64,000 nt of DNA from Cryptomeria japonica (GCF_030272615.1 NC_081409.1:207559190-207623189), one strand, 5' to 3'. Shown: positions 46,352 through 56,479, numbered from the stretch's first letter. Translations and numbers: made by a program. The notes: generated by a model from the letters alone, not told the origin.

Positions 46352-46715
46352 CACTGTCATTTATAACTTTCCAACCAGAACTAATTAGAAAAATCTCTTC
46401 AGTGAAAATGTGGAAAACTTGGTTTGAAACAACATATCGAAAATTTGTTTAGATCCAACAGTTAAATAAAAAGTTATACCCTCCGAACAGAGACCATTTT
46501 TTACTGTCACAGAAGAATAAGTAAAATGATAATACTGCACTCTATCATTCATAAATTTCAAACCAGATAGAATTAGGAAAATCGCTTCAATGAAAAATGT
46601 ATAAAACTTGGTTTTAAACAACATATAAAAATTTGGTTTAGATCCAACGGTTCAATAAAAATTTATACCCTCCGAACAAAGACCATTTTTTACTATCACA
46701 GAAGAACAAGCAAAA
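46352..46715. repeat. Tandem dimer of a ~186-bp unit near the PBS end
   Basis: Units at 46352-46537 and 46538-46715 share ATTAG-AAAATC-CTTCA, AAAACTTGGTTT, ACAACATAT, TTTAGATCCAAC and TACCCTCCGAACA-AGACC. It lies in the untranslated leader of the gypsy element. Confidence 0.85.
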
Positions 46716-46819
46716 AGAAAGATTTTTATTTACAAATTTAACACATGTTTATTAGTTATAAAAACTAAACATTAAATTTGTTCAAGCAATATTAGAAATC
46801 TTGTAGTCGTGGGTTTGGG

Positions 46820-46840
46820 CCCCATGATGGGCGCTAGAAA
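46820..46840 (-). promoter_or_regulatory. Primer binding site of the gypsy element
   Basis: Directly inside the 5' LTR the minus strand reads TTTCTAGCGCCCATCATGGG. This resembles the GGCGCCCACCxTGGGGC primer sites of plant gypsy elements. The matching tRNA was not determined. Confidence 0.6.
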
Positions 46841-47901
46841 TGTGTGTGTGAAAAGTGGATCGTATCTGTATATGGAATACACAACACTTCAATAAGTCAT
46901 TAGATGCATGGTTAGTAAATTAGTCAACAATGAACAATAAACCATCACAAAGCGACCTATTGCCTTCTAGTAGAAGCAAGTTTAGTCTTGCTCTCAAATT
47001 TTTATATACAATACCAGTGACTAGACAACACCTAAATGAAGGATTTAATCTATATGAGTATGAAATTGAGCTAAATGAATGCAAGATTAAGCTAGATAAA
47101 TGTAAGATATGCAAGATTAATGAATATTAGGCTAACATGATTAAGCTATGAATAAATATTAAGCTAAATGATTTAACGAATATGCAATAACTAATATGAA
47201 AATATTTTCAATACAAAATCTTAATGAACCTAGAGAAAAAACAACATAATAACAATATATTCTCCAAGATCCTTGATTTGGAGATGAGAACCTGAATTTA
47301 TAGAAAAATTCAAAAAGAAACCGACGATCAAGATCAAATGATGATGAGTGGTCAAGATTTTCCAAGAAGAAGCACAATCCAGATGAATTGATGTGATTGG
47401 CCGCTTTTCTCAGTTTTAAAGGAAATTGAACTATAATTAAGATAAAATTAGAAAAAAATGATTTATTCTCTATTTTATTTAATTTTGAGATTTAATTGTT
47501 TTAATTGCTTTTCTGAGATTTTTTCAATTTTTAATTTGATTTTCAAGATTATATCTCCATTTGATTTCCTTTCTCAATTTTCAAATTTTTTTTCAATTTA
47601 ACTCTTTCTCCAATTAATTCCTTTTTTGATGATTTAATGGCAAATTGATTTATTTAATTAAATATACTAGGATATTTAATAAAATAAATAGGACATTTGT
47701 TTAAAATGATTTACTTGGAATGATTTAATTAATTAAATAAATATTTAATTAATTCATAGTGACTAATTTGCCATGTGACATTGATGATTTAAGAAATTAA
47801 TTGTGTGCTCAAGGTTGATTTAATTGCCTTTGGCTAGGACCTTGGTGATGTTGTTGAGATTAGGGGCCCATGGTTTAGATGACCATTTTTAGGGTATTAC
47901 A
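46841..47901 (-). repeat. 5' LTR of the gypsy element
   Basis: 1,061 bp, TG...CA bounded, beginning on the minus strand TGTAATACCCTAAAAATGG. It is co-linear with 38864-39927. It should contain the promoter, but no TATA box could be chosen confidently in this AT-rich DNA. Confidence 0.92.
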
Positions 47902-48308
47902 GCACAAAGTTTGGTGACTACGTGAATGGCTTCTTTGGAAATTTTATGTGGTTGATCGAGCCACATAAACCGATCATGTATCTTGCTAAGCACATATCTA
48001 ACATGTTCATCCACAAAATCATCAATCAAATCGATTGCATGATGAAACCCTTTGTTAGTAACCTTCTTGTATTGATCCTTCAAAATACCATTCTCATCAC
48101 ACAGTGCTCTATATTGATCAAAAATACAAACCATACCAAAATCTTCCACTTTGTAATGATAAAATGATCTAACATCTTCAACATGTAATACACCATAGTG
48201 TACTCCAGAGAGAGCTCCGACGGGATCAATTTCTTCGGATTTAAATGGATGTCTTTTGAATTCAGGTCATGGCCTATCGATAACATCAACTAGATGTGGT
48301 GTATCCAT
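47902..48308 (-). pseudogene. Unknown retroelement-like ORF, 5' segment
   Basis: An ATG at 48308-48306 opens MDTPHLVDVIDRP, then a TGA (codon 14, likely from CGA), then EFKRHPFKSEEIDPVGALSG, VEDFGMVCIFDQYRALCDEN and DRFMWLDQPHKISKEAIHVV. The frame runs into the GCACA duplication of the gypsy element. Removing the insertion would join it in frame to TGEVPLLRSIPKNDVEKPT at 38858. The total with the downstream segments is about 514 codons with three stops. Confidence 0.72.
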
Positions 48309-48771
48309 TTCCAACAAATCACTCTTCAGAAATAGATAACAAGATTCTTTAAAAAAAAAAATCTTGCTTCTACACTAGGGTTTCAGACACCGACGAAGTT
48401 CTCTAAACTGATTGTCGATCACAAATCACACTAGATTACTTTGAATCTCTGTCAAATAGGTTAGATGTTGCAAACACAAGTTCTGTTGTTCTCTTTTCTC
48501 TCTCCAAGTGCTCATACAAATGCAATGTGACAAATAGAATTCAAAAAGTTCTTTTTATTTTCCCATTATCTACCACATTAAATGCTATTGCTGGTAAAAC
48601 CCTATAATGTCTTAAAACATAATATTGGTTCACATAACACATCAAACCTACCAGTTTGATCACAGAATCACTTCTAAAAGTCATATAACATTAAAGTATG
48701 TAGATGTCACATACCTCATGGTCCTTCAGGGGGTTTTGAAATAGATCTAACATTAAGTTCCCCCAAAGCTT
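48309..48771 (-). other. Leader-like gap between gag-like ORF and unknown ORF
   Basis: No ORF. The minus strand has AAACCCTAG and an A/T run before the ATG at 48308, compatible with an untranslated leader or intron. Confidence 0.35.
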
Positions 48772-49700
48772 TTAAACAGTTTGGTTTTTTGGTGAAGGGC
48801 TCTCCACTTTAGGTGAAGAAATAGGATCTTCAGATGATTTTACTTCAGTTACCTCATTATCCTTCTTTTTCCAAATTCTATTAATTTTGGCTCTGGTCTC
48901 CTCCACAGCAACTTTCATCTTTCCTTTCCGGTCACCTAATTGATTCATCAGTTTGTTCACTTTAGCTTTGCAGAACTTTGTCATATGTCTCAGTTTATGA
49001 CAATGATAACAAGACATACCAAAAGCACTCCAAGGTCTAGCATTGCCTCTGCCAGTCCTTCTTCTATAGTTCATAGCCACATGACCAAAGTTATTATAGA
49101 TTGTGCACACCACATTTATTCTCTTCTCCATCTCATAGGGACTAGACCGATTAGCATATGATCTATTCAAGTTTGTGTTTCTCCGGTTATTGAAATTCCT
49201 TCTCCAATCACCAACAGATCTTTGATTCATGTGAGGTGTTGGATTATTAGCTCCATACCTGCATTCAATAGATCTATGCCCATGCATGTTTCATGTGTAA
49301 CAATAACCTTCAAATATTCTAGGCACATGTCTCTGATAAGTATTAGGTCTATAACCAATATAAACATTAGATCTGCTTCTACAGACATTAGCAGTATGTC
49401 CTGACTTATGGCAATTGAAACAAACAGGCTTATAGGATTTCTTACTAGAGGTTTTCTAAATCTTAGGAGCAGGTTTACCTTTGTTCATGTTGACCTTAGT
49501 ATCAAAAGGTTCTCCTTTCTCAAATATATTGTATCCTAATCCAAATGTATCACTGTTCATCCTTTGAGATTGGATATGTTCATCAAGCATGGTAGAACTT
49601 TTGTTAAATTTTGCAAGTTTCTCATTAGCTTTTGTAAGCTCTTTAGTAAGATCTTCATTCTGCTTCATAAGTGTTATCCCATTATTTGTTTTGAACAAAA
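48772..49700 (-). pseudogene. Gag-like ORF with four zinc knuckles
   Basis: One frame runs from 49698 to 48772 with a TAG at 49458-49456 and a TGA near 49290. The N-terminal part (QNEDLTKELTKANEKLAKFN, STMLDEHIQSQR, GLGYNIFEKGEPFDT) matches the gag linker seen in many copia-related plant proteins. Four CCHC-type knuckles follow: CFNCHKSGHTANVC intact; CYT-stop-NMHGHRSIEC; CTIYNNFGHVAMNY with two Cys to Tyr changes; CYHCHKLRHMTKFC intact. Gag knuckles bind RNA. The position upstream of copia pol pieces, all on one strand, suggests parts of one large element. Confidence 0.75.
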
Positions 49701-49799
49701 TGATGTGTATTTAATTTTGTTTCCCTCATTCAGTTTGATCTGTCTTTAGTCATGCACCTTTTGATCCTTTATGTTTCACCTTTTCTGTCCCAATGAACA

Positions 49800-50110
49800 C
49801 ATCGATTGAACTTGCGTATTGGTTCATGGTTCAAAGTTCAACCGGTCCTTCTGTGTGGGTCACGACTTTGTTATGTTGTTAAGCGAGTGAGCATGAATGT
49901 GTTAAGTCAGACTTGAACTTGAACTTTTGAACCATTTCTTAATCGGTTAAAGGTTCAAGGTTCAAAGTCTTCTTTTATGCTTGTTAAAATTTCTTTCTCA
50001 TTCCCGGTGTTGTGTTGAGTCGCAAGTTGAGATTTCTTTTGTTTTCTCGGGATTGAACTTGAACCATTGAACATCTTGTGAGATGGTTCAAAGTTCAAAG
50101 GTTCATTTCA
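49800..50110. repeat. Cluster of GGTTCAAAGTTCAA words forming inverted repeats
   Basis: GGTTCAAAG/GGTTCAAGG words occur near 49828, 49952, 49958 and 50085. Reverse-oriented TTGAACTTGAAC words occur near 49915 and 50055. Pairs such as 50056-50066 with 50085-50096 could form hairpins. No coding sense. Confidence 0.6.
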
Positions 50111-50591
50111 AATTGGCCCTGAGGACATTAATAACATAAAAGGTGGTGTAGCAAAAGGAATATTATGGGCATCTTACGATTTAAAATTCTAAATTTAGAA
50201 AGAAATCATTAAAAATCAAGCCATTTGTGTGGAGTTGATGTGTAATTAAGAAAGTTATCAGGTTATCATCAAATCATTGGTTATCTCACACACTCGAATG
50301 AATCATTATGAGGCATGTGTAGATGTTACTCAGTTTTTCCACTTCTTAACATGTGAATTCTCATATTATGAAAGTAGTAGCCGTTGTTGTTGGAGGAGCG
50401 AAAGACGTTGAAGGTAATTTCAACTCCATACTTCTGAGGGTTTCACAGATTTGATGGTGGTTACAGGTGAGTTTTGATAATTTCCCTCCATTGTGTTACT
50501 AACTCAAAAAGTCAGTGTAGGAAAATTATTTGTTTTGGAATAGAATTTTGTCATGTTTAGGAACTTTTTGATAAATGTAAAAGCAACCATT

Positions 50592-53500
50592 ATGAGGCTG
50601 ACTCTTCCAAAACTTGATCGCACATCATGCCTAGTTAGTATACTTCCAGAATTGGGTGACACTTCTTTGGCCTAGGCTGACTTAGGAGATTTCTTAGAAA
50701 GAGCTAGAAACCCTGGGGCTGATTCGATGATGGAAAGAATAGTTAAAAGTGGCCTGATTGAAGTTGTTGCTTTCCCAACTGTTGCTCCTTGTCCAGAACT
50801 AGTGATAGCATGTATGAACAGATATGATGTTGATAGCAGGTGCATTAGGACCAGCAGTGGTAAAGTGTTAGTAGAAATTAACAGAGAAACGATAATGGCT
50901 GCAATGGGAATCCCTCATAAAGAGTCATATGAAGACTGGTCAATTGGAACCTCATATGCATTTTTCTCTAAGAGGAAAAGCACATATAGAAGCGTCATTG
51001 CAAGGAATTGGCTTCTAAAGGTTCAAAAAGGGGGGTCTCGGTTACCCAAGCCTCTTACCAGAGAGCATTTCATCATAGAGGTGTGGGACATTGTAATATT
51101 GTTAAACATACTCAAAGGGAACTCACACTGATTGTATCTACTTTTATATTCAGGTGTTGTTAGCTGGTGAGAAATATCTTGACTGGGCGCAGGTTATTGC
51201 CGAAAGACTCCATGAGGGTTTAAGTAACTTTGTTGGGATGTCCATTTTTTACATGTCCTCATATTTATTTTATAGATTGGCTTGTACCAGAAAATGGCAA
51301 GGGTTGCATAATGAGCCTTGGGTGGACGGCATGAAGGTTTATGATTATTACCCTTACCTGCAACAACAGAGACATGCAGAAAATTTCACAAGATGGAATG
51401 ATGTCTTTGCAGGAAGGCTTCCCTTTGAAATGTAGGGAAATATAAATAAAAGAATGTTAGCCGAGGCCATGGAGCTGGTCAGTATATATGGAAGATACTT
51501 TATCCAATTTCCCAGGTTTACTTACATTAGAGTGGGGGGCTTTGAATGTGAACCATTCAAATTGCCCAGGTACGCCTTTGATAGTTATGTGCTTATTGAA
51601 GTCTGGAGATAGTTAGCCCACATTAATAAAAGGCTAGGGACAAAGGGTAAATGTGGGGTTGCCTTTTTGATTGAACTGGGATAATATTGTTGTAAATTTG
51701 TATCTGATGCCTTGAACCTTGAACTAGAGTTCAAGAAAATGAATTTGCAGCCCTACATTTCCAGACGTAAATTTGATAGCAGGGGATATGATGTAGAACA
51801 TCTAAATATTGATGACCATTTCTCCCATGAACCTCAATTAGAAGATTACTGGTAGAATTGTTGTGATGAATTTGAAATGAGGAGGAGATTGTGGTCAATA
51901 TTTACTCTGCAGTAGGTTGTTACAATGAGGTTGTCCATTAATGTGTTTGGAGTACAAGAAGAGGAAGGGGAAGATGTATTGGATCCTGAATTCAATGAAA
52001 GGGTTCAAGGGAAACCTATTCCTAAAATTGACTGGTATAGAAGAGAAGAATAAAATATTCAAGCCAAGTCCTTCAATGTCATAAGAAGAACGAAGAAGTG
52101 GTTAAGAGACCGAAAATTTAGAAAGGAGTCGATTATCACTCCTAATGAATTAACAATTGGTCCACTTGCTACAACAGATTCCCACTTCCTCCTCTAACAA
52201 AATTGTTAATGTTGCAGGTGATACAAGGCTTACTATTGGAGAGGTTCAAACCAAAAGATCAAAGAGGTCCCCATTCAGTTCTTCAGCAGTTAGAGTTACT
52301 CCTTCAAGGAGCAAAAAGAAGGATAGAGAACCAATCGCAGATCAAATTGTTGTGGACTTGGACTCAGGAAAAGAAACCCAGGTAATCATGGATCAACAAG
52401 TGTTAAATAACCCTTCAGTGCAGGATACAAATGTAGGGAAAGAACCTGAAGAAGATCCAAATTCGATGAGCACTATGATTGTTGTCAACCCACCAGATGA
52501 GCAGACACCTCCATCTAAAGAAACTTCCAGTACTTCTCAATGGCTTGGAGCTTCAATTGCAAAGAAACATAGCGTTGTTCTATTACAATTCCCATGGAGG
52601 ATATGGTAAGCAAGTGCCTTTGGAAATATCTAAACCCGAGAAGCTCAAAACACATGCAATGATGGAAGTTGATGATGAAACAGGCCACTAGGTAGCGGAA
52701 GTAGCTAAGCCCATCTCAGAGAGAGATCCATAAAAAGCCACTGAGAATGATTTTATTGTTGAGAAAATCCACCTGGGAGTTGCTTCAAGGGATGTAGATG
52801 TTAAACATTTAGAATCCTCTACTAAGACAATGATATCCAGGACCTAGAAAGATGAGAAGGATAAACATGAGTTGAAACAAGTTGTTACCCAGATGGTAGA
52901 GTATATCAATGCCATACATCACCCGAGTCCTCAGCCCCTGACATAGATGACATTGTCCTTTGACCCCAAATTAGCAGTGAATCAAAAACTATTAGATCAA
53001 GTCCAGAGAAGCCGCATGATAGCTGAAGTTTTTGATGAGTGGCTAGATTTCATAGTGCAGCAGGGTATGGACTATATTGCTAGCCTGATCAAGGTATATG
53101 ATAACGTTATAACTGTGAGTAAAGAGCTGGAACTAGAAGCTACTGCATGGGAAAAATAAAAAACTAAATGTGTAGCAGTCTTGGCACAAATGAATGATGT
53201 GCAAAAACTTGGTGTTATGAAATTTCTAACTGAGAAGCCAGTGGAAAACCTGGATGACAACGTGTTGTATGTATCAAGAAAGAAAGTTGAATGCAAAAAT
53301 TCTATCATTAAACAGGGTCATGAATAATCTGTCAAGTTACTAAATGGATTAAAAGAACTAATTGATACGATGCAGAAAGATCTAAAATTCATCAACATGC
53401 AACACTTGAAGGAGGATGGACAGATGATTGAACTAGTGGCGTATATGGTCAAAACCTTTAAAGAAAGGGTGCAACTTGTTAAAGAGACAAAGTCTCTAAC

Positions 53501-53710
53501 TACAGACAATTTTTCCAAAGTGGCAAGGATAGAATCAATGTTAGTGGTCTGATTCGATCACTTGGAAGCACATAAAAATGAAAGTTATGCAAGTGAAGAT
53601 GGACAAAAAAGTTTGGAAGTAGCGCATTCTACACATTGGACTCCCGCACTATCAGGTTATCCTAAATTTCTCAACAACACATTTGGAGTGGCAAAATGTG
53701 CGTGATGTCA
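50592..53710 (+). pseudogene. Unknown long gene, decayed, with a probable short intron
   Basis: An ATG at 50592 opens MRLTLPKLDRTSCLVSILPE. A TAG at 50673-50675 lies in frame before the block 50727-51080 (KVLVEINRETIMAAMGIPHK). A GTGTGG donor at 51081 and a TATATTCAG acceptor ending at 51153 bound a 73-nt phase-0 intron, after which VLLAGEKYLDWAQVIAERLH continues to a TAG at 51433-51435. The same reading goes on with single stops at Gln, Trp and Arg positions to about 52150. Frame slips lead to a Ser/Thr/Gln-rich middle (52157-52609) and a coiled-coil-like C-terminus (52947-53552). Family unrecognised; it resembles mobile-element-associated plant proteins. Confidence 0.65.
51081..51153 (+). 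other. Probable 73-nt intron in the unknown gene
   Basis: GT at 51081 and AG at 51152-51153, with a pyrimidine-rich CTTTTATATTCAG end. Both flanking exons are open and phase 0 (118 codons from 50727; exon 2 starts GTG at 51154), and read-through would meet a TGA at 51129-51131. Confidence 0.6.
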
Positions 53711-53714
53711 TGAC

Positions 53715-54480
53715 AAAATGGGACAAATCAGAGGCTTCTTCTTCCACAATGGAGTCTTGATCAGTTTATGGATGAGCCGTCATCCTGTCTGTGGTCGTTG
53801 TTCATTTAAGTTTTATCTAGTTCAAAGAAAACAGTTTCTTTTTAACTTTAGGGTAGATTTTATGAGTTTAGGGTTATTTTCAAAGAACCATTAGCCTAGA
53901 GGATAAAAATGTAATTAAGAAAGCTTTGTTTATGGTCTAAAAAACTTTGATTTGAATTTGTAGACTTAATTTTCTTGGCATTGCAGTGTAGACATTTGAT
54001 ATATGAATGGAATGATATATTTTGTATGGTCTTCAAATCTATGCATTTGAATGATAGAGCAATCTTTGTTGGGATGTATTCTTGTATACAGAATATTTTA
54101 CTTCATTAACAGTTCTTCATAAGTCTGTGAATTCATTATCTAAGAAAATTAGTGGTACATTGTTGTTTAAATGATTCCGATCCCCCTTGTCCTATGAGGC
54201 ATGAGCGAGTATCGATCAGCATTTATGCTACGTTGAGTATGCTTGGTGAAATAAGTTTTACATTGAATTGAAATGTTCAAAGTTTAAGTCTGTGGGCTTT
54301 ACATTTATTCATAATTATCTTGTAGCATTCTTATTGTGTTGACAATTGAATGTGAATGCCTTTCTCTCTTTCTGGTGAAAAGTGTGTTTCTTTCTAAGTT
54401 ATTTGCATAAAAATTCATTGAAAATCTTGCGGGGAGTTGCACTCTTACGCACAGGGTAAACCGAGACTCGGATCACCCAA
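53715..54480. other. AT-rich spacer, possibly 3' flank of the unknown gene
   Basis: No coding signal was recognised. A conspicuous GC-richer GGGGAGTTGCACTCTTACGC block sits at 54432. Confidence 0.4.
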
Positions 54481-54570
54481 CTATTGGTTCATTTACTTTT
54501 TTTCATGAAGGGTATGCATGAGTCATCATTTTTAAAGAAATATATAAATATTAAAGGAAAGGCAAATCTA

Positions 54571-54849
54571 TTAACCAACAATGAGAGTCTCTCTAAGAGA
54601 CATTGCCATATCAAGATTTTCTTTGATTTCTTCCTTTTCTTCTTTTTCCTCATGCCAGTGTGCATATAGGGTGTCGTTTTCTTCATTGATCTCATGATGT
54701 TTCTCTTTGATCTTGTCTTCAACTACCCTTCTTGCTTCAAGTTCTTGACTCATCTGGATTGTAAGGGCTTCAAGATCTCTCATCAAGTTAGTTTTCTCAC
54801 TAGGGTATGTGCAAGCTAATGAGTCACAAATTCGTGGAAGTCTGTGCAT
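54571..54849 (-). CDS. Small coiled-coil ORF (92 codons), unknown
   Basis: An open frame with heptad-like, very Glu/Lys-rich sequence: SEKTNLMRDLEALTIQMSQE, LEARRVVEDKIKEKHHEINE and HWHEEKEEKEEIKENLD. It predicts one long coiled coil without a membrane segment. The upstream side abuts the GC-rich hairpin at 54872. Possibly an exon or the tail of a retroelement-associated protein; no family is recognised and expression is uncertain. Confidence 0.4.
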   Translation of the reverse strand: MHRLPRICDSLACTYPSEKTNLMRDLEALTIQMSQELEARRVVEDKIKEKHHEINEENDTLYAHWHEEKEEKEEIKENLDMAMSLRETLIVG

Positions 54850-54871
54850 TGGAAAACATGCTCCGCAAAAT

Positions 54872-54900
54872 GGGCCCCCGTTTTCAAAAAACGGGGGCCC
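54872..54900. repeat. Perfect 13-bp GC-rich inverted repeat
   Basis: GGGCCCCCGTTTT (54872-54884) and AAAACGGGGGCCC (54888-54900) are perfect reverse complements with a CAA loop. This is unusually GC-rich for the region. Related GGGCCCCC words continue to 55135. Confidence 0.9.
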
Positions 54901-54956
54901 GTTAATGGTTCGGCCTCCCGAGCTGAAAGGTCACGGGGTGCCGAAGCTAAATAAAA

Positions 54957-55040
54957 TGGGCCCCCATTTTGTCAAAAACGGGCCCCCGTTTTGTCACAAA
55001 ACGGGCCCCCGTTTTGTCACAAAACGGGCCCCCGTTTTTA
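54957..55040. repeat. 23-bp tandem repeat CGGGCCCCCGTTTTGTCACAAAA, about 3.6 copies
   Basis: The exact unit is CGGGCCCCCGTTTTGTCAC plus AAAA. Copies start at 54979 and 55002, a partial third at 55025, and a degenerate one at 54957. Each unit contains its own inverted repeat (CGGG-CCCG and TTTTGTCACAAAA). A lone relative, ATGGGCCCCCGTG, is at 55116. Confidence 0.92.
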
Positions 55041-55139
55041 AATTCTATTTTTACCATTTTATTGGACAATTTTTCATTTTCACTGTGATAGTGAGTTGAC
55101 AAGAAGAGATCAAAAATGGGCCCCCGTGCTGTGGTTTCC

Positions 55140-56180
55140 ACTTCAAGCCTCCACCACTATCCCAGGTACACATTCAGTCATCTATTTTCACATTTCATAA
55201 TTTTCTTATATATTTTTCTTTTTTTTTATGTATTATTTAGTTTTTTTTTTATTATTTTAGTTTTTTTTTATAGTAGCATATAAATAAATTATTTTTTATA
55301 TTTGTAAATTCTTGATTTTGATCTAAAATATTTTTGAACAATTAACCCTAAACCGTAATCAACAAATTTAGAAACCAAAACCAAACCTAGATAATTAACA
55401 AAACGAAATTGACACAAACAAAAAATTGAAAATGAAATGGAAACAAAAACAAAAACTTTCAAAAATGAAATTGAAATAAAACCGAACATATGTACCTAAA
55501 TTGTTCTTAATCCTCATTAGGCAATACAAAAGTTACCACTAAATTAGTATAACCTTAAAAGTAATTAACATTACTCTTCAAATTTTAGATATGAAAGTTT
55601 AGGCTTAGGTTTATGCCATGTCATGGCATAAAGGTCCTATTATGGTCCTATTATGTCATGTGATGGTATAAAAGGATCAATTATGGACACAATTTTAGAG
55701 CAAAGCTAGATAAGTTACTAAAATTGGAGTTTGGTTTACATAGGTTCATAAAGGAAGCTAATATGCCAAATATATAATTCATTAATACAAAATAAAAAAT
55801 ATTCTTGATTTATAATGTTGATTGATAATGAGTTTTCTAAATGGGGTGCTAATTATATATACATCCGAAAGATTTGAAAAATATAATTCCCAAGAAGTAT
55901 TTTGAATATCTTTAGAAGTATATTGGTATATCTAGAATGTAATTTATATTATAAAAGATTTGATATATGATTTGAAGTTGGTAGATATTTTGAGGAAGAT
56001 TTATTAGATTATGTTATGATTAAGCTAATATTAGAAGAATGGTTTTAACATCTTTTGGTTTTAAAAGGTGCACAAGGTTTGAAGTTGAAATCATATTCGA
56101 TTGTATATAATATTAAATTGTTAAGGAGCTATTTTTTTTTTAAATAGTTAATTTAAGATATTAGTTGAAGCTATTTGAGA
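55140..56180. other. AT-rich spacer without genes
   Basis: Homopolymer T runs at 55200-55270 and a small AAAC-rich tract near 55320-55490. No coding signal. Confidence 0.5.
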
Positions 56181-56420
56181 ACGTGAGATAGTCCTAATGA
56201 ACACACGAATTAAATTAATGAACCTAGGACAATCACAATGAACATATGATAGTCCCAATGAGCCTCAAATGATCCTAATGAATGTAGGGCAGTCTTAATG
56301 AACCTAAGAAAGTCCTAATGAGCCTAAGAAAGCCATAATGAACTTGGGGCAATCCTAATGAACCTAGGATAGTCCTAATGAACCTACGATAGTGTAAACA
56401 AGCCTAGGATAGTGTAAGAA
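56181..56420. repeat. 20-bp tandem array, about 12 degenerate copies
   Basis: The consensus is close to ACCTAGGATAGTCCTAATGA. The best copies lie at about 56361-56400. Period 20 is kept throughout by AATGA ends, with loss of identity at both edges. No reading frame is conserved because 20 is not a multiple of 3. Confidence 0.9.
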
Positions 56421-56425
56421 AAAAT

Positions 56426-56474
56426 CACTACAAAAAAGACCTCAAATGCGTTAAATGAATTTCCCAATAACGCA
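56426..56474 (+). repeat. CACTA-like terminal sequence with subterminal hairpin
   Basis: CACTACAAAAAAGACC at 56426 resembles the CACTACAAGAAAA termini of plant CACTA (En/Spm) transposons. TGCGTTA (56447-56453) and TAACGCA (56468-56474) form a 7-bp inverted repeat right behind it, a common subterminal feature. The opposite terminus is not in the window. Confidence 0.45.
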
Positions 56475-56479
56475 CTCGT

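Larger units (their letters stand above)
38864..47901 (-). mobile_element. Non-autonomous gypsy LTR retrotransposon, complete with TSD
   Basis: Two direct LTRs (38864-39927 and 46841-47901) are flanked by the exact 5-bp duplication GCACA (38859-38863 and 47902-47906). Minus-strand orientation follows from a PBS-like GCGCCCATCATGGGGCCC next to the 46841-47901 LTR and a PPT AAAGAGGGGCAAA next to the other. The roughly 6.9-kb interior keeps only the tail of integrase (42465-42645) and a decayed Ser/Pro-rich ORF. Protease, RT and RNase H are gone, so it would have moved only with helper proteins. Confidence 0.93.

Noticed and set aside
46930-47130. ORFs inside the two gypsy LTRs (38878-39162 and 46930-47130)
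   Set aside because: The same frame appears in both LTR copies only because the LTRs are duplicates, and a stretch of it arises from ATGCAAGAT repeats; no protein family fits.
54957-55040. CRISPR-like array
   Set aside because: Units are contiguous with no unique spacers, and the setting is a plant nuclear genome.
54809-55099. Plus-strand ORF of 96 codons across the GGGCCCCC repeats
   Set aside because: The frame simply reads through the 23-bp tandem array. The repeated residues come from the array, and 23 is not a multiple of 3.
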